This document shows, piece after piece, positions 36,201 to 45,948 of a stretch of DNA of 64,000 bases. Numbering within the stretch: position 1 is the first letter of the stretch; every line of letters begins with the position of its first letter. The notes beneath the pieces were generated by a model. It saw only the letters and a program-made list of their open reading frames with translations. It searched no databases and had not been told where the DNA came from. The DNA is taken from assembly GCF_902498805.1 (NCBI RefSeq), contig NZ_LR701580.1:62001-126000 (forward strand). Direction: 5' to 3'. The stretch is from Imperialibacter sp. EC-SDR9 (GTDB lineage Bacteria > Bacteroidota > Bacteroidia > Cytophagales > Cyclobacteriaceae). The translations under genes were made by a program, and so were the position numbers.

Positions 36201-39200
36201 CCAAACGGCCGCACTGAATACCCTGGACAATATTGCCGGGTCATATTTCTTCGATTTTGTGCCGACCAATCCTTCGTTTATTTCTGAGTCCTGTATCATC
36301 AGAGCTAAGTATGGAACAACTGTTCTGGGGGCTTCCGACATATTTTACATTGCCAGCCCAGCCATTTATAACCTGGCCGTCAGCTACCCTCAGGAAGGTG
36401 GAAATGTTCTTGTGTACGATCTTCCCGTTGATATCACTTTCACGAATGACGGACTCAGCGCTTTTGACCTCTATTATGTGGTGCCCGGGCAGACTCAGGT
36501 GCTCATCGAGGACGCTATTGATATTTCTGCTGACTTTGATGTCACCTATAGCTACACACCCGATTTTGTCGGTGAAAATGCCAAATTCAGAATCGTTGGA
36601 GGAGGGCAAACCATCGAAACAGAAACGTTTGATGTGGTGTATCCTGTGGTTGCGACCGATGAGGGATACGACCTTGTCAGCCTTGTAGACTTTGGCATCA
36701 GGCAAGCGAGCACGTCAACGGTGTTATCTTATCTGCTGAATGTAACCAACGTTGGCGTAACTGTCACTTCAACTAGCCCAGACGATTTTGAGATTTCGCT
36801 GAGTGACGAATCCGGCTTTACGAACAGTTTGGTGATAGCACCACAAGCTGGTATCCGGAGCATTCCTGTGTATGTGAAGTTTGCCCCTGCTGCCAATAAT
36901 GGAGCACTTTCGCAGGGCGTCGTAAGAAACCGATTTGTCGATTCCAACCTATCAAACATTGATGTAAATGTAAGCGTGCAAGGTAGAGCAGCCACTTCAG
37001 GCCCCTCTCTTGTGATGTTTGCTCCGGAAAATGCCGCTGAACTTATTGCCAATAGTGTCACCACCATTCGATGGGGTAGTACGTTGGTTGATCTGCTTGG
37101 TGTTGAGTACTCGCTTGATGCTGGATCCACCTGGTTCCTGATAGAAGACGACCTGTCTCCCTCATTCACCGAATTCGACTGGCTGGTTCCCGAAGTTGCC
37201 TCCCAAACCAACGCCGTCATCCGCCTTGTGGATCAGTCAGGCGTTGCAGCAATCGCCAGCGCTGAAGTATCAATCCTTCCTGCTCCTTCCATCAGCTCGC
37301 TTACGTTGATCAACAGCGGCGCCGATCTTCAAATTGACGGAAGCGGCTTTTCATCTATTGCCAATCACAACCAAATCACCTTCCCTGGTTTTCCGGATAT
37401 AAACACCTATCCAACGTCCGCCTCGGCTACTCAGCTGGTGGTTGAAGTGCCACAGGGAGCGGTTTCTGGCTTCATCAAAGTGAATGTTTCCGGCAAAGGA
37501 ACGGCCATTTCGCCGAGTCAGCTCGTGCTTTCGGGAATTACCCTTACTCCAGACCAGGGGCAGGTGGGCAACACTATCTTTATCAACGGTAGTGGTATTG
37601 ATTTCGATGCGGCCACATCTGTTTCGGTAACATTTACAAATGGCATTTTAGGAGCTGTGGCAGCAACCTCTGTAGTGGTGGAAAGTGCTGATTTGCTTTC
37701 AGTAGTGGTTCCAACAGGCGTGGAAGCTACCGGCCCAGTGGAGGTGGATGTTGATGGAACCGTTTATACATCCGCACAGGAGTTTAAAATTCAGTCGATT
37801 GATTTCACACCAAAAATGGCCGGCATTTTTGAAACTGTCACCATTTCAGGTGTGAATACATCATTCCTCAACAACAACACCCAGGTATTTATCAACGGCC
37901 TGGCTGCTACCGCATCCGTAGTGTCAAACAACCAAATCAGTGTGACCGTGCCCCAGGGAGCCAGCACTGGCAAGGTGACTGTGAGTACTAACAATGGATT
38001 CTTCGAGGCGTCGGATGACCTCACAGTTGAGCAACACAAGATCACATCCTTGTCTGCTACCAAAATCACCAAGGGGCAATCGCTGGTCATCACCGGGGAT
38101 AATTTCACAGGAGCCAGTTCGGTAAAAATTAACGGACAAAGCATCACCTATCAATACTATTACTTCGGAAATCCATATTTCACTATAGACTCTGATCAAC
38201 AGATCACCGTGCATATTTCGCCATCTTCCATTGCGGGTACCGGAAAAGTGAGCGTGACCAAAGGTGGCCTGGAGGTTGAAAGTTTGGAAGACGTGACTGT
38301 TATTCCAGCAATTACCTCGCTGAGTACGCTTCAGGCGGCACCGGGTGCACAGGTAACTGTATATGGCTCGTACTTCAGTGGCGTCGACAACACAGTATAT
38401 TTTAATCAGAATAAGCCTGCGGCTATTGTTTCGCAGAATACGTCGGCAATCACAGTCATAGTACCGCAGGGCGCTATTGATGGTTCAGTGACTGTCGTTA
38501 ATAACGATGTGTCTCAGCAAGGTGTGTCTTCCGCCAGCTTCGATGTGGTGGCTGCGCCGGTGTTTGCGAGCTTCTCTCCTTTGAAAGCCACTTCCGGTCA
38601 GGTAGTGACCATCACAGGGCAAAACTTCCAGAGCCCGGCACCAAGCAGTTTATTGGTTAATGGGAACAGCGTCTCGTTTAGTGTCGTTGACAATAGCACC
38701 ATGCAGTTTACCGTCCCCACCTGGATTTACGGTGCGGGAAAGATTGAACTCACGAAAGGAGGCGTGACAGTTGAAGGGTCACAACAGTTTACTGTTTTGC
38801 CAAAGATAACATCATTCACGCTTGCCACCGGAGCGGTTGAGGGAGCGAGTGTGTCTATTTCTGGAACAGGCTTTAATCCTACCGCTTCCAACAACCTTGT
38901 TACTTTCTACAACAACAAGCAGGCAACTATTTCCAATGGAAGCAGCACCTCTCTGAACGTAACAGTTCCGGTTGGGGCTGTCACAGGCAAATTGCGGGTG
39001 ACCAACCAGACCATTTTGGAGAGCGGTGAGAGTGCCAGCGACTTTATTGTCGTACCTCACGCCATCATTTCGTCATTTGCGCCGGCAAGTGGCCAGGTAA
39101 CGAAAACAGAAGTAACCATTACCGGCGAGCATTTCAGTAGTCCGGCTGTTTCCGCTGTCAGATTCAGCGGCACCAACGCTACTTTCAATGTGGTCTCAGA

Positions 39201-42200
39201 CACGGAAATAAAGGCTACGGTACCTTCCATCTTCAACAATGGAGCCATCAGCGTTACCAGGGCAGGTGAAACGGTCACGTCCACCAATAATTTTGAAATT
39301 GTCCCCGACATTACGAGCCTTTCTGCTTCAACCCTTGCTTCGGGAGCCACACTCAACGTTGGTGGCACTTTCCTTAATGCTGTTTCACAGGTAAAGGTCG
39401 GTGGCACCGTTGCCACCATCATAAGCAATAACAACTACTACGGCGTGTCGATTGCAGTGCCTGCCATGACTCCAGGTAACTATAAAGTTACTGTGACTAA
39501 AAATGGTCTGAGCGATGAGAGCGATGCAGAGCTGACAGTTGTTGCACCGCACACGATCACCAATTTCACTCAGGTAGCCGGGTTGGAGCAGGATGTGACA
39601 ATCACTGGGACTAATTTTACGTCGCCAGCAGTTACGTCTGTCACACTCAACGGCGTGGCTGCTGCGGTCCAGTCGGCTACGGCTACGCAGCTTGTCGTGA
39701 AAGTGCCGAACAGCATGAACTTCGCCGGCCAGGGCAAGGTGGCGATCACACGTGCCGGACTAACGATCCAGAGTACTTCCGATTTCTATGTACGCCATGG
39801 TATTTCCACCACTTTTAATACACAAAACTATGTGGTAGGTCAGCAGATAAGCGTCTCAGGCAGTAACTTCTACTATCCTTCTGTCAGCCAGGTAAAGGTG
39901 AATGGCGTGAATGCGACCTTCTCCATTGCAGGTGATGGTTCGCTAAGCGTGACCATTCCCAACGCTGTGGGAACTGGCAAGGTAGAAGTGATCAAGCCGA
40001 GTCCTGTGGGCACGGTAGAAAGCACAACCGACATCACAATAGTGCCAAGAGCAGTCCTGAGTTCCTTCAGCCCAACAATTCAGGCGATCGGCGGAACATT
40101 GACAATGACCGGCCAGAACTTCACCAGTCCGGCGGTGTCTTCTGTCATCATCAACAATACTTCAGTAAGTTCATTTACAATCAATAGCGCCACGGAAATA
40201 ACGGCCACGGTGCCCAATATTTCCAATTTCAATGCACAGGGAAATGTGCAGATTACCAGAGCAGGCCTCACTCAGTCGCTGGGGACATTTACTGTGAAGC
40301 ATACATTCAGCAGTTTGTCGGCTTCTACCGTGGCAGCAGGTGCTTCCGTAACGGTAAATGGCACGTTTCTTACTTCGCCTTCTGCAACTTTGACACTGGG
40401 TGGACAGGCTGTGTCTGTGTCGTCCATCAACGCCAATAGTCTTACTTTTACTGTGCCGACTAATACCACGCCAGGCAGCCACGAAATAGTCCTTACCAGG
40501 TTGGGCGAACAGGTGTCTGCTGGCAACATCACCGTGCTGGCGCCACACACTATCGCCTCACTTGACAGCGACAGAAAAGGAAAAACGGAGTCGCTGACTA
40601 TTACCGGCACTAATTTCGATAACACACCTCAGGTGTATCTCAACGATGTGCTGGTAAGCTCAACGGTTAACAGCAGCAGTGAAATTAGTCTTACCGTTCC
40701 GTCCAATATCACCGGGGGTACAGTTTCGCTAAAGATAGCAAGAGGAGGCCTGACGGTATCAGGGTTTGACGGATCGGACGTAGATTTCTCGGGCACAGCT
40801 CAGTTCTACATGAAGCCATCGGTGACTACAGATGTTGCTGCTTCCACCTATGTTATTGGGCAAACTTTGACGCTTAGCGGTAGCAACTTCTCTGCTCCTG
40901 GTGTCAATTCGGTGGTGCTCATCGATGGAGGCAATGAAACAACCGTCCAAAGCACAGTGCTAAGCGACAACGCCCTGCAGCTGGTGTTGACGGCCCAAAG
41001 CGGCCCGGCCTTGACAGCTACCAGCTACGATGTGAAGCTGGTGAAGACGGTGACAAGCGCAGAAGGTAATATAGAAGTGACACTCGCCGATCAGCTGACC
41101 CTTGACGATCAGGGTGCCATCACTGAGATTACCGAGGCAAGTGCTCCGGCGGGTTCTTTTGTGACCATCACCGGGTCAGGCTTTACGTCCCCCGATGTTA
41201 CATCCGTGAAAATAAACAGTGCTTTTGTGGGTGGGGGTAACTTCACTGTCGACGATGACAATACCATCACGGCCAAGGTGCCTTCGGGTGCTGCTGCTTA
41301 CGCAGATGGGACATCGAACAATATCGAACTCATCAGGGGTGGGCTTACCATTTTCGCCATGGACGAGTTTGTGGTGGAACACAAAATCCTGGGCTTCCTA
41401 AAATCAGATTTTACCGGCCTCACTCCTGCCACCGAAAGGGTGGTAGAAGGACAAACAATATATGTGGAGGGCAGTCACTTCGAAAGCCTGGGTAGCATCA
41501 GTGGTATGACCGTAAATGACGTGGCAGTGACACCAATCTTTGTCAATGGCAACAGGCTACAGATCGTGGTTCCGTCCGGCTCGCAGGGAGTCGGCAAAGT
41601 GGCCGTTACCCGCAGAGGTATTTTGGCAGAGAGTGCCCAGGCGCTGATCGTTTCTCCTGCAGCAAGTATTACTGCAATCGATCCGGCAGCCAGAATTGCC
41701 GGTGGCACTATTACTATCAGCGGAGACCATTTCAGCCTGCCAAACGTAACCACGGTGACCGTTAACGGAGCCGCTGCTACTTTTGACATTCTCAATGATG
41801 ACAATATCAAAGCAACGGTGCCTTCGAATGCTGCTGCGACCGGAAATGTGACTGTGACAAGAGGAGGCGTGACGTCCAATACAATTGCCTTTAGTGTTGT
41901 GCCAAAGATTTTCAGCTTCACCAACACAGGCCTGGAGGGAAGCATCGTGACGATCAACGGCTCCCATTTCGGCTCGACTATCGGTACCAACGAAGTTTAC
42001 TTCACAGGGGTGGCTGACTTTGTTCAGGCGACTGTTTCTGGTGCCAACAGCAATAGTCTTACAGTGACGGTGCCTGTTGGTGCAATCACTGGGCCGATAA
42101 AAGTTATCAACACAACCTCTTCTCAGCAGGTGCTGAGTAGTGCTAACTTCAACTTGCTTCCGTCACCAGGCAGCTTCAGCATCAATCCAGCCAGTGGGCC

Positions 42201-45200
42201 GGTTGCCTCCCAGTTTACTATCAGCGGCGTTAATATGAATGGGGCCAATGAGGTGAAAGTAAATGGAGTATCTGCCAATTCTTTCACCGTCGACCCTGAT
42301 GGTACCAGCATTACGGTTACGGTACCTTCATCAGCAACATCCGGCGATGTGGTCATCAAAAAGGCTGGGCAGTCGTTTACGGCAGGCACATTTAACGTGA
42401 CACCAAAGGTGATCAGCTTCCCTGCATTGGCTGTGGTAGGCAGCCAGATCACCATCAATGGAAAAACATTTACCGGAGCGACAAGCGTGACAATCAATAG
42501 CACAGCTGCTACGATTGACCAGGTCTCTTCTGACTTCGTCAAAGTAACGACGGTTGCAGAAAATGTCGGAATTGGCAACATAGTGGTGACGACGCCTTCG
42601 GGTTCAGGAACCAGCAGCAGCAGCACCATCGAAATAAAGGGCCAGCCGTCGATTGCAAGCTTTAGCCCTGTGTCGGGTGGCTCAGGCGATGTGGTGACCA
42701 TTTCGGGTGCCAATCTGTCAACAGTAACTTTTGTAAAATTCAACAATACTAATGCCTCCTTCACAGTCTCCAGTGATAACGAGCTCAGTGCCATAGTGCC
42801 TTCGGGAGCTTCGACCGGAAAAATATCGTTGGGATTGGGAGGCATTACCATACAATCCGTTGGTAACTTCAGCATTGTACCGAAGATTACCACTTTCACA
42901 GCTGCAGCTATAACAGGTGCCATTATTCAGATCAACGGTACTAATTTCAGTGGTGCCACTCAGGTAGCATTTGCCGGAGCCACGGCGGTGCCATTCTCAG
43001 TTTCTGCTAATTCTCTATCGGTAACTGTGCCTGCTGGTGCGGCTACTGGTTCACTTACGGTTACTACCCCTTCGGGCACCTCGGCAGCGACGGCCAATAG
43101 TTTTGTAGTGCTCCCCTCCATTTCCTCCGGAGGGTTCTCGCCAGCCAAAGGAGCGATAGGTTCTACCTTGACGATTGCCGGCACGGGCTTTATAGCCGCA
43201 AATGCTTCCCAAAATGTGGTGAATTTCAATGGGGGTGTAACTGCTACGGTGAGTGCTGCCACAGCCTCCAGTCTGACTGTGCTGGTGCCGGAAGGCGCCA
43301 TTACAGGGGCGCTTAACGTAACATCCAATGGGACCACCACCGGACCATTTTCAGCGGCGAGCTTTGTTATAGTACCGCAAATTGATGCAGCCGGCCTTTC
43401 GATTACGTCCGGTTATGGTGGAGAAAGTTTGACGATCACCGGCAAGGGCTTTAGCTCAATTGCAGCCAACAACACAGTCAACTTTGGAGGAGGAGTTTCT
43501 GCGCTGACCTTCTCCGCTACAACCACATCTTTGGAAGTGACGGTGCCCGCTGGCTTTACCACTGGTGCGTTAACAGTAACTACATCAGGAGAAGCAAGTG
43601 CCGCAAGTGCGCAGACATTTATCCGCAAATCGGTGGTGGTGACAGCGCCAAATGGAGGAGAAACCTTTAATCTGGGAGATTCTTACGCTATTACGTGGAC
43701 TGAGGAAGGACTGGATGCTGACTCGCCTTTGATCATCAGTTACTCGGCTGACGGTGGGGTCAGCTACACAGAAATTGTTGCAGGTGTTGTAGGTGACTTC
43801 TCTGGTACATTCGATTGGACCCCAGAAGGTGACCCAACTACTGCCGCCAGAATAAAAGTCGCAGTTGATGGCGATAAGGCGTCTGATGAAAGTGATGATG
43901 ACTTCACGGTAAGAATCAAGCCATTGCTTACTGTGGTTTACCCTAACGGAGGAGAAACAGTTCGCTTTGGGAAGCCTGCGCAAATTGAGTTTACGACTGA
44001 AGGACTTGCCGGAGCTACTTCTCTGCTGTTCGAGTATTCTCTTGATAATGGAACGACCTACCAGGAGTTGGGTGTAGGCACTATCGGAGAACTGGCGGGC
44101 GTCTATGACTTGGTGATGGAAGAGGCATACAGCGATGAGGCACTTGTCAGAATCAGTACGGAGACTGGGGAGTCAGTAAGCGATGTGTCTGACGAAGTTT
44201 TCACAAGTTTGCCAAAGCCCGTGTTGGCTTTCACAAGTCCGACTGAAGGCGAGACCTTGTTTATTGGCGAATCACATGATGTGACCTGGATCGCACAGTA
44301 CTTGCTTGATTCGGACGAGCTGGAGCTGCTTTACTCGGCGGATAACGGCACAACATTTAGCTCAAAAGGAACCGGGCTTGCTTCAGAACTCGCCGGTAAA
44401 ATGACGGTAACGATAGAAGGTCCCGTCTCTCAGGAAGCCCAGTTTAAGCTGGTGAATGCTGGCAATGACGTTTCAGCAACCTCAGCGACATTTAGCGTAG
44501 TACCAGCTCCATCCATTGTCGTTACCTCTCCGGAAAGCGGTGAAGTACTTTCGGGCGGAGTGGTGAAGCAAGTGACGTGGACGACGACATCCGTTGATCA
44601 GAGTGCCGAACTTGTTGTGGAATATTCAGCCGACGGCGGAGCCACTTATGAATCCCTGACCTCAGGAACGGTGGCTGCCCTGAATGACTCGTTCGATTGG
44701 AGTGTGCCTAACGCAGCCACAGCCAATGGATTTGTGAGGGTGAGAACAGCAGACGGCACAGTAAGCGATACCAACGACGAAGCCTTAATTATTCAGGCCC
44801 AGGTGACCAGCCTGAGTATTTCAGGGCTGCTGGTGACACCAGGCGGATCCGCAGTGAATGTGGCTGAAGTGCTTCTTTACAAAGCCAATGCAGCTGGCGG
44901 CTGGGACATTGTGAGCACTGATGAGTTGATACTGGCAGAAAACCACAATACATTCAGTTTCGTCAATCTTGAGCCTGCCGACTACCTGATTTTTGCCAAG
45001 CCTGACCGGGCAAGGTTCCCTAATCTGAGAAATACCTGGTTCGGAAATACGCTCCTTGTAAGGGAGGCTGTTACCCTTTCGCTTTCAGCTACCCGGAGTG
45101 ATGTTGACATAGAAGTGGTCGAGGTGGCACCTGCACCTACAGGACGGGGTGTCGTGAGAGGTAAGCTGGTCAATACCAGCGGCAACAGTCGGGTGAGTGG

Positions 45201-45786
45201 CCTTGAGATTGGCCGGATTCTGGATGAGGGAGACCCACTTGCTGGCGTAACAGTCAACCTGCTGAATGCCGCAACCGGGGCTTATGTGACAGACGCAGAA
45301 ACTGATGAAAATGGCCTCTTCACCATGAGAGGGTTGGTTGTTGGTCAGTACATGCTAAGTGTGGAATTGGCAGGCGTGCCGATGGATTTCGGCTCGGCAG
45401 TCATCGACCTTGTTAATGAAACTGATCAAGTGGCCTTAACTGCCATTGTTACAGAAGACGGAACGGTGCTGGTGAGGATTGATGAAGTGGTGGCAGGGAT
45501 AAACGATCCGCTGGTTGTCGAAAAGCTGGTAGCCTACCCAATGCCGGTGCAAAATGAGCTGACCCTTGAAGTTTCAAATAAAAAGGCTGGCGACGTGAAG
45601 TTCGTCATCTTTAACCTGGCGGGGTTGCAGGTTTTTGAGTCTCAACTTTTGAAAACTGACAAGGGGAACCACCAATGGATCTTCGACGTCTCCCATCTGA
45701 AAAATGGCATGTATATGGGTAAGTTTGTAAGAGCGGAAACAAATGAGATCTTACCTTATCAGATAAAAGTCATGATTGCTAAATAG
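33289..45786 (+). CDS. Giant T9SS-secreted IPT/TIG-repeat surface protein
   Basis: 4165 residues. Signal peptide (MKAVIKIFVIAALFFSSMTAWA). Residues about 24-200 are a unique beta domain. Around 300-820 are five tandem units of 104-105 residues (EEKKFGQTQLVEWTNGDHKTSDYFY type, Kre9/KNH-like), the central three almost identical. A HYDIN-like beta domain lies about 1122-1235. Residues about 1330-3447 hold about 25 IPT/TIG repeats of about 85 residues (pattern I-x-S-F-x-P-x5-G-x3-T-I-x-G-x-x-F ... V-P-x-G-A-x-T-G). Four more Kre9-like repeats (P-N-G-G-E-T) cover about 3448-3840, then SdrD/CnaB-like beta domains (about 3850-4050, with AGVTVNLLNAATGAYV). The last 87 residues from KLVAYPMPVQNELTLEV are a type IX sorting domain (A type). 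It is expected to be moved across the outer membrane by T9SS and attached to the cell surface. Adhesion or matrix binding is inferred from the repeats. Confidence 0.92.
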   Translation: MKAVIKIFVIAALFFSSMTAWALGAENFSSPDLNAHNSTVVLFTGEGIVTGSATSSFNSGFDFSREETAGKEDDADYLVDFVFVSNEGVNLGNEGSTSLNSTGRRFLLIGTGDIESVTEVAERTNASPWVTVSWDWPDGTQGAPISVGQLWGVYTREGHYAVMEITGLPDGGFGTSFTFDYKYQPDGSRFFDGGGSSDPEVVVTSPTSASNWEIGTSQFITWESTNVDAASGSTGGVNLYYNTGSGDVVIAENVDSPDGENSYEWTVTGSAVSTAQVRVEADQDAGVFDLSDEFTISPQGDITILSPLGTEEKKFGETLTVSWKNNATYLNSNYFYLHYRVDGGSWYVITQGSGTSFNPSGNQMSYNWTLPDLGTNLDSDIEVRVWNNNQGYYGYGPAFRLYFESSLAIDAPTGAEEKKFGQTQLVEWTNGDHKTSDYFYLQYRVNGGSWYAITQGSGTSFSPEGNQMSYNWTLPDLGTNLDSDVEVRVWNNSRNVEDISNSFRLYFESSLAIDTPTGAEEKKFGQTQLVEWTNGDHKTSDYFYLQYRVDGGSWYAITQGSGTSFSPVGNQMSYNWTLPDLGTNLDSDIEVRVWNNSRNVEDISSSFRLYYESSLAIDTPTGAEEKKFGQTQLVEWTNGDHKTSDYFYLQYRVNGSSWYAITQGSGTSFSPVGNQMSYNWTLPDLGTNLDSDIEVRVWNNSRNVEDISSPFRLYYESSVSITSPLGGEYKAVGSPFSIVWENGDHKTSDYFYIYYRINGGSWLSVAQGSGTSFNPVGNVMTRAWTIPNPGTGVDANVQVRVWNNSRNKEDMSNSFVVCTNCEPVALSYPNGGESFFVGDEVSISWALSDAWNSSDNIVISYNAGAGDQTIFSGLYSAVPGNSYVWTVPDDVNSDVKVKITNTTTVESDESDSFFSIVPVPVRAVEFSSPSGDVVYLGGSVAVEFLPSEIAETDVLTFELSTNGGVSFPYTIQTAALNTLDNIAGSYFFDFVPTNPSFISESCIIRAKYGTTVLGASDIFYIASPAIYNLAVSYPQEGGNVLVYDLPVDITFTNDGLSAFDLYYVVPGQTQVLIEDAIDISADFDVTYSYTPDFVGENAKFRIVGGGQTIETETFDVVYPVVATDEGYDLVSLVDFGIRQASTSTVLSYLLNVTNVGVTVTSTSPDDFEISLSDESGFTNSLVIAPQAGIRSIPVYVKFAPAANNGALSQGVVRNRFVDSNLSNIDVNVSVQGRAATSGPSLVMFAPENAAELIANSVTTIRWGSTLVDLLGVEYSLDAGSTWFLIEDDLSPSFTEFDWLVPEVASQTNAVIRLVDQSGVAAIASAEVSILPAPSISSLTLINSGADLQIDGSGFSSIANHNQITFPGFPDINTYPTSASATQLVVEVPQGAVSGFIKVNVSGKGTAISPSQLVLSGITLTPDQGQVGNTIFINGSGIDFDAATSVSVTFTNGILGAVAATSVVVESADLLSVVVPTGVEATGPVEVDVDGTVYTSAQEFKIQSIDFTPKMAGIFETVTISGVNTSFLNNNTQVFINGLAATASVVSNNQISVTVPQGASTGKVTVSTNNGFFEASDDLTVEQHKITSLSATKITKGQSLVITGDNFTGASSVKINGQSITYQYYYFGNPYFTIDSDQQITVHISPSSIAGTGKVSVTKGGLEVESLEDVTVIPAITSLSTLQAAPGAQVTVYGSYFSGVDNTVYFNQNKPAAIVSQNTSAITVIVPQGAIDGSVTVVNNDVSQQGVSSASFDVVAAPVFASFSPLKATSGQVVTITGQNFQSPAPSSLLVNGNSVSFSVVDNSTMQFTVPTWIYGAGKIELTKGGVTVEGSQQFTVLPKITSFTLATGAVEGASVSISGTGFNPTASNNLVTFYNNKQATISNGSSTSLNVTVPVGAVTGKLRVTNQTILESGESASDFIVVPHAIISSFAPASGQVTKTEVTITGEHFSSPAVSAVRFSGTNATFNVVSDTEIKATVPSIFNNGAISVTRAGETVTSTNNFEIVPDITSLSASTLASGATLNVGGTFLNAVSQVKVGGTVATIISNNNYYGVSIAVPAMTPGNYKVTVTKNGLSDESDAELTVVAPHTITNFTQVAGLEQDVTITGTNFTSPAVTSVTLNGVAAAVQSATATQLVVKVPNSMNFAGQGKVAITRAGLTIQSTSDFYVRHGISTTFNTQNYVVGQQISVSGSNFYYPSVSQVKVNGVNATFSIAGDGSLSVTIPNAVGTGKVEVIKPSPVGTVESTTDITIVPRAVLSSFSPTIQAIGGTLTMTGQNFTSPAVSSVIINNTSVSSFTINSATEITATVPNISNFNAQGNVQITRAGLTQSLGTFTVKHTFSSLSASTVAAGASVTVNGTFLTSPSATLTLGGQAVSVSSINANSLTFTVPTNTTPGSHEIVLTRLGEQVSAGNITVLAPHTIASLDSDRKGKTESLTITGTNFDNTPQVYLNDVLVSSTVNSSSEISLTVPSNITGGTVSLKIARGGLTVSGFDGSDVDFSGTAQFYMKPSVTTDVAASTYVIGQTLTLSGSNFSAPGVNSVVLIDGGNETTVQSTVLSDNALQLVLTAQSGPALTATSYDVKLVKTVTSAEGNIEVTLADQLTLDDQGAITEITEASAPAGSFVTITGSGFTSPDVTSVKINSAFVGGGNFTVDDDNTITAKVPSGAAAYADGTSNNIELIRGGLTIFAMDEFVVEHKILGFLKSDFTGLTPATERVVEGQTIYVEGSHFESLGSISGMTVNDVAVTPIFVNGNRLQIVVPSGSQGVGKVAVTRRGILAESAQALIVSPAASITAIDPAARIAGGTITISGDHFSLPNVTTVTVNGAAATFDILNDDNIKATVPSNAAATGNVTVTRGGVTSNTIAFSVVPKIFSFTNTGLEGSIVTINGSHFGSTIGTNEVYFTGVADFVQATVSGANSNSLTVTVPVGAITGPIKVINTTSSQQVLSSANFNLLPSPGSFSINPASGPVASQFTISGVNMNGANEVKVNGVSANSFTVDPDGTSITVTVPSSATSGDVVIKKAGQSFTAGTFNVTPKVISFPALAVVGSQITINGKTFTGATSVTINSTAATIDQVSSDFVKVTTVAENVGIGNIVVTTPSGSGTSSSSTIEIKGQPSIASFSPVSGGSGDVVTISGANLSTVTFVKFNNTNASFTVSSDNELSAIVPSGASTGKISLGLGGITIQSVGNFSIVPKITTFTAAAITGAIIQINGTNFSGATQVAFAGATAVPFSVSANSLSVTVPAGAATGSLTVTTPSGTSAATANSFVVLPSISSGGFSPAKGAIGSTLTIAGTGFIAANASQNVVNFNGGVTATVSAATASSLTVLVPEGAITGALNVTSNGTTTGPFSAASFVIVPQIDAAGLSITSGYGGESLTITGKGFSSIAANNTVNFGGGVSALTFSATTTSLEVTVPAGFTTGALTVTTSGEASAASAQTFIRKSVVVTAPNGGETFNLGDSYAITWTEEGLDADSPLIISYSADGGVSYTEIVAGVVGDFSGTFDWTPEGDPTTAARIKVAVDGDKASDESDDDFTVRIKPLLTVVYPNGGETVRFGKPAQIEFTTEGLAGATSLLFEYSLDNGTTYQELGVGTIGELAGVYDLVMEEAYSDEALVRISTETGESVSDVSDEVFTSLPKPVLAFTSPTEGETLFIGESHDVTWIAQYLLDSDELELLYSADNGTTFSSKGTGLASELAGKMTVTIEGPVSQEAQFKLVNAGNDVSATSATFSVVPAPSIVVTSPESGEVLSGGVVKQVTWTTTSVDQSAELVVEYSADGGATYESLTSGTVAALNDSFDWSVPNAATANGFVRVRTADGTVSDTNDEALIIQAQVTSLSISGLLVTPGGSAVNVAEVLLYKANAAGGWDIVSTDELILAENHNTFSFVNLEPADYLIFAKPDRARFPNLRNTWFGNTLLVREAVTLSLSATRSDVDIEVVEVAPAPTGRGVVRGKLVNTSGNSRVSGLEIGRILDEGDPLAGVTVNLLNAATGAYVTDAETDENGLFTMRGLVVGQYMLSVELAGVPMDFGSAVIDLVNETDQVALTAIVTEDGTVLVRIDEVVAGINDPLVVEKLVAYPMPVQNELTLEVSNKKAGDVKFVIFNLAGLQVFESQLLKTDKGNHQWIFDVSHLKNGMYMGKFVRAETNEILPYQIKVMIAK
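34186..35748 (+). repeat. Five tandem repeats of about 312 bases in the giant adhesin gene
   Basis: Units begin near 34186, 34501, 34813, 35125 and 35437. The period is exactly 312 bases between the units at 34501, 34813 and 35125, and 315 for the first. Units two to four are almost identical at DNA level, with long shared stretches such as the one starting GAAAAGAAATTTGGGCAAAC. Units one and five are diverged. This points to recent duplication or gene conversion and makes copy-number change by recombination likely. Confidence 0.92.
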
Positions 45787-45810
45787 GTCACAACAACAGT
45801 TTTCGGCAAC

Positions 45811-45860
45811 AACCCCTTCCTCCTGATCACTATCAGGTTGGTTGGGGTTTTTGTTTTTTT
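45811..45860 (+). terminator. Rho-independent terminator after the giant adhesin gene
   Basis: AACCCC...CCTGAT pairs with ATCAGG...GGGGTT around a CACT loop, with a few mismatches. It is followed by TTTTTGTTTTTTT. It starts 24 bases after the stop codon. Confidence 0.75.
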
Positions 45861-45903
45861 AAACTATTTGCGTCCTATCTTTTGTTAAGAGGGAATCAAA
45901 TTT

Positions 45904-45915
45904 CTTATCGATAAG
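45904..45915. promoter_or_regulatory. 12-bp palindrome upstream of panB
   Basis: CTTATCGATAAG is a perfect palindrome 33 bases before the panB ATG. It could be a repressor site overlapping the promoter. No matching palindrome was noticed elsewhere in the window. Confidence 0.25.
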
Positions 45916-45948
45916 GCTTTTCTTTAATTTTCACCCAAAATCAGCAAA

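Noticed and set aside
40080-43983. Many long open frames on the minus strand inside the giant adhesin gene, one of 266 codons
   Set aside because: They run antisense to a continuous, clearly repetitive plus-strand coding frame and their translations are low-complexity Val/Thr/Pro-rich shadows with no domain.
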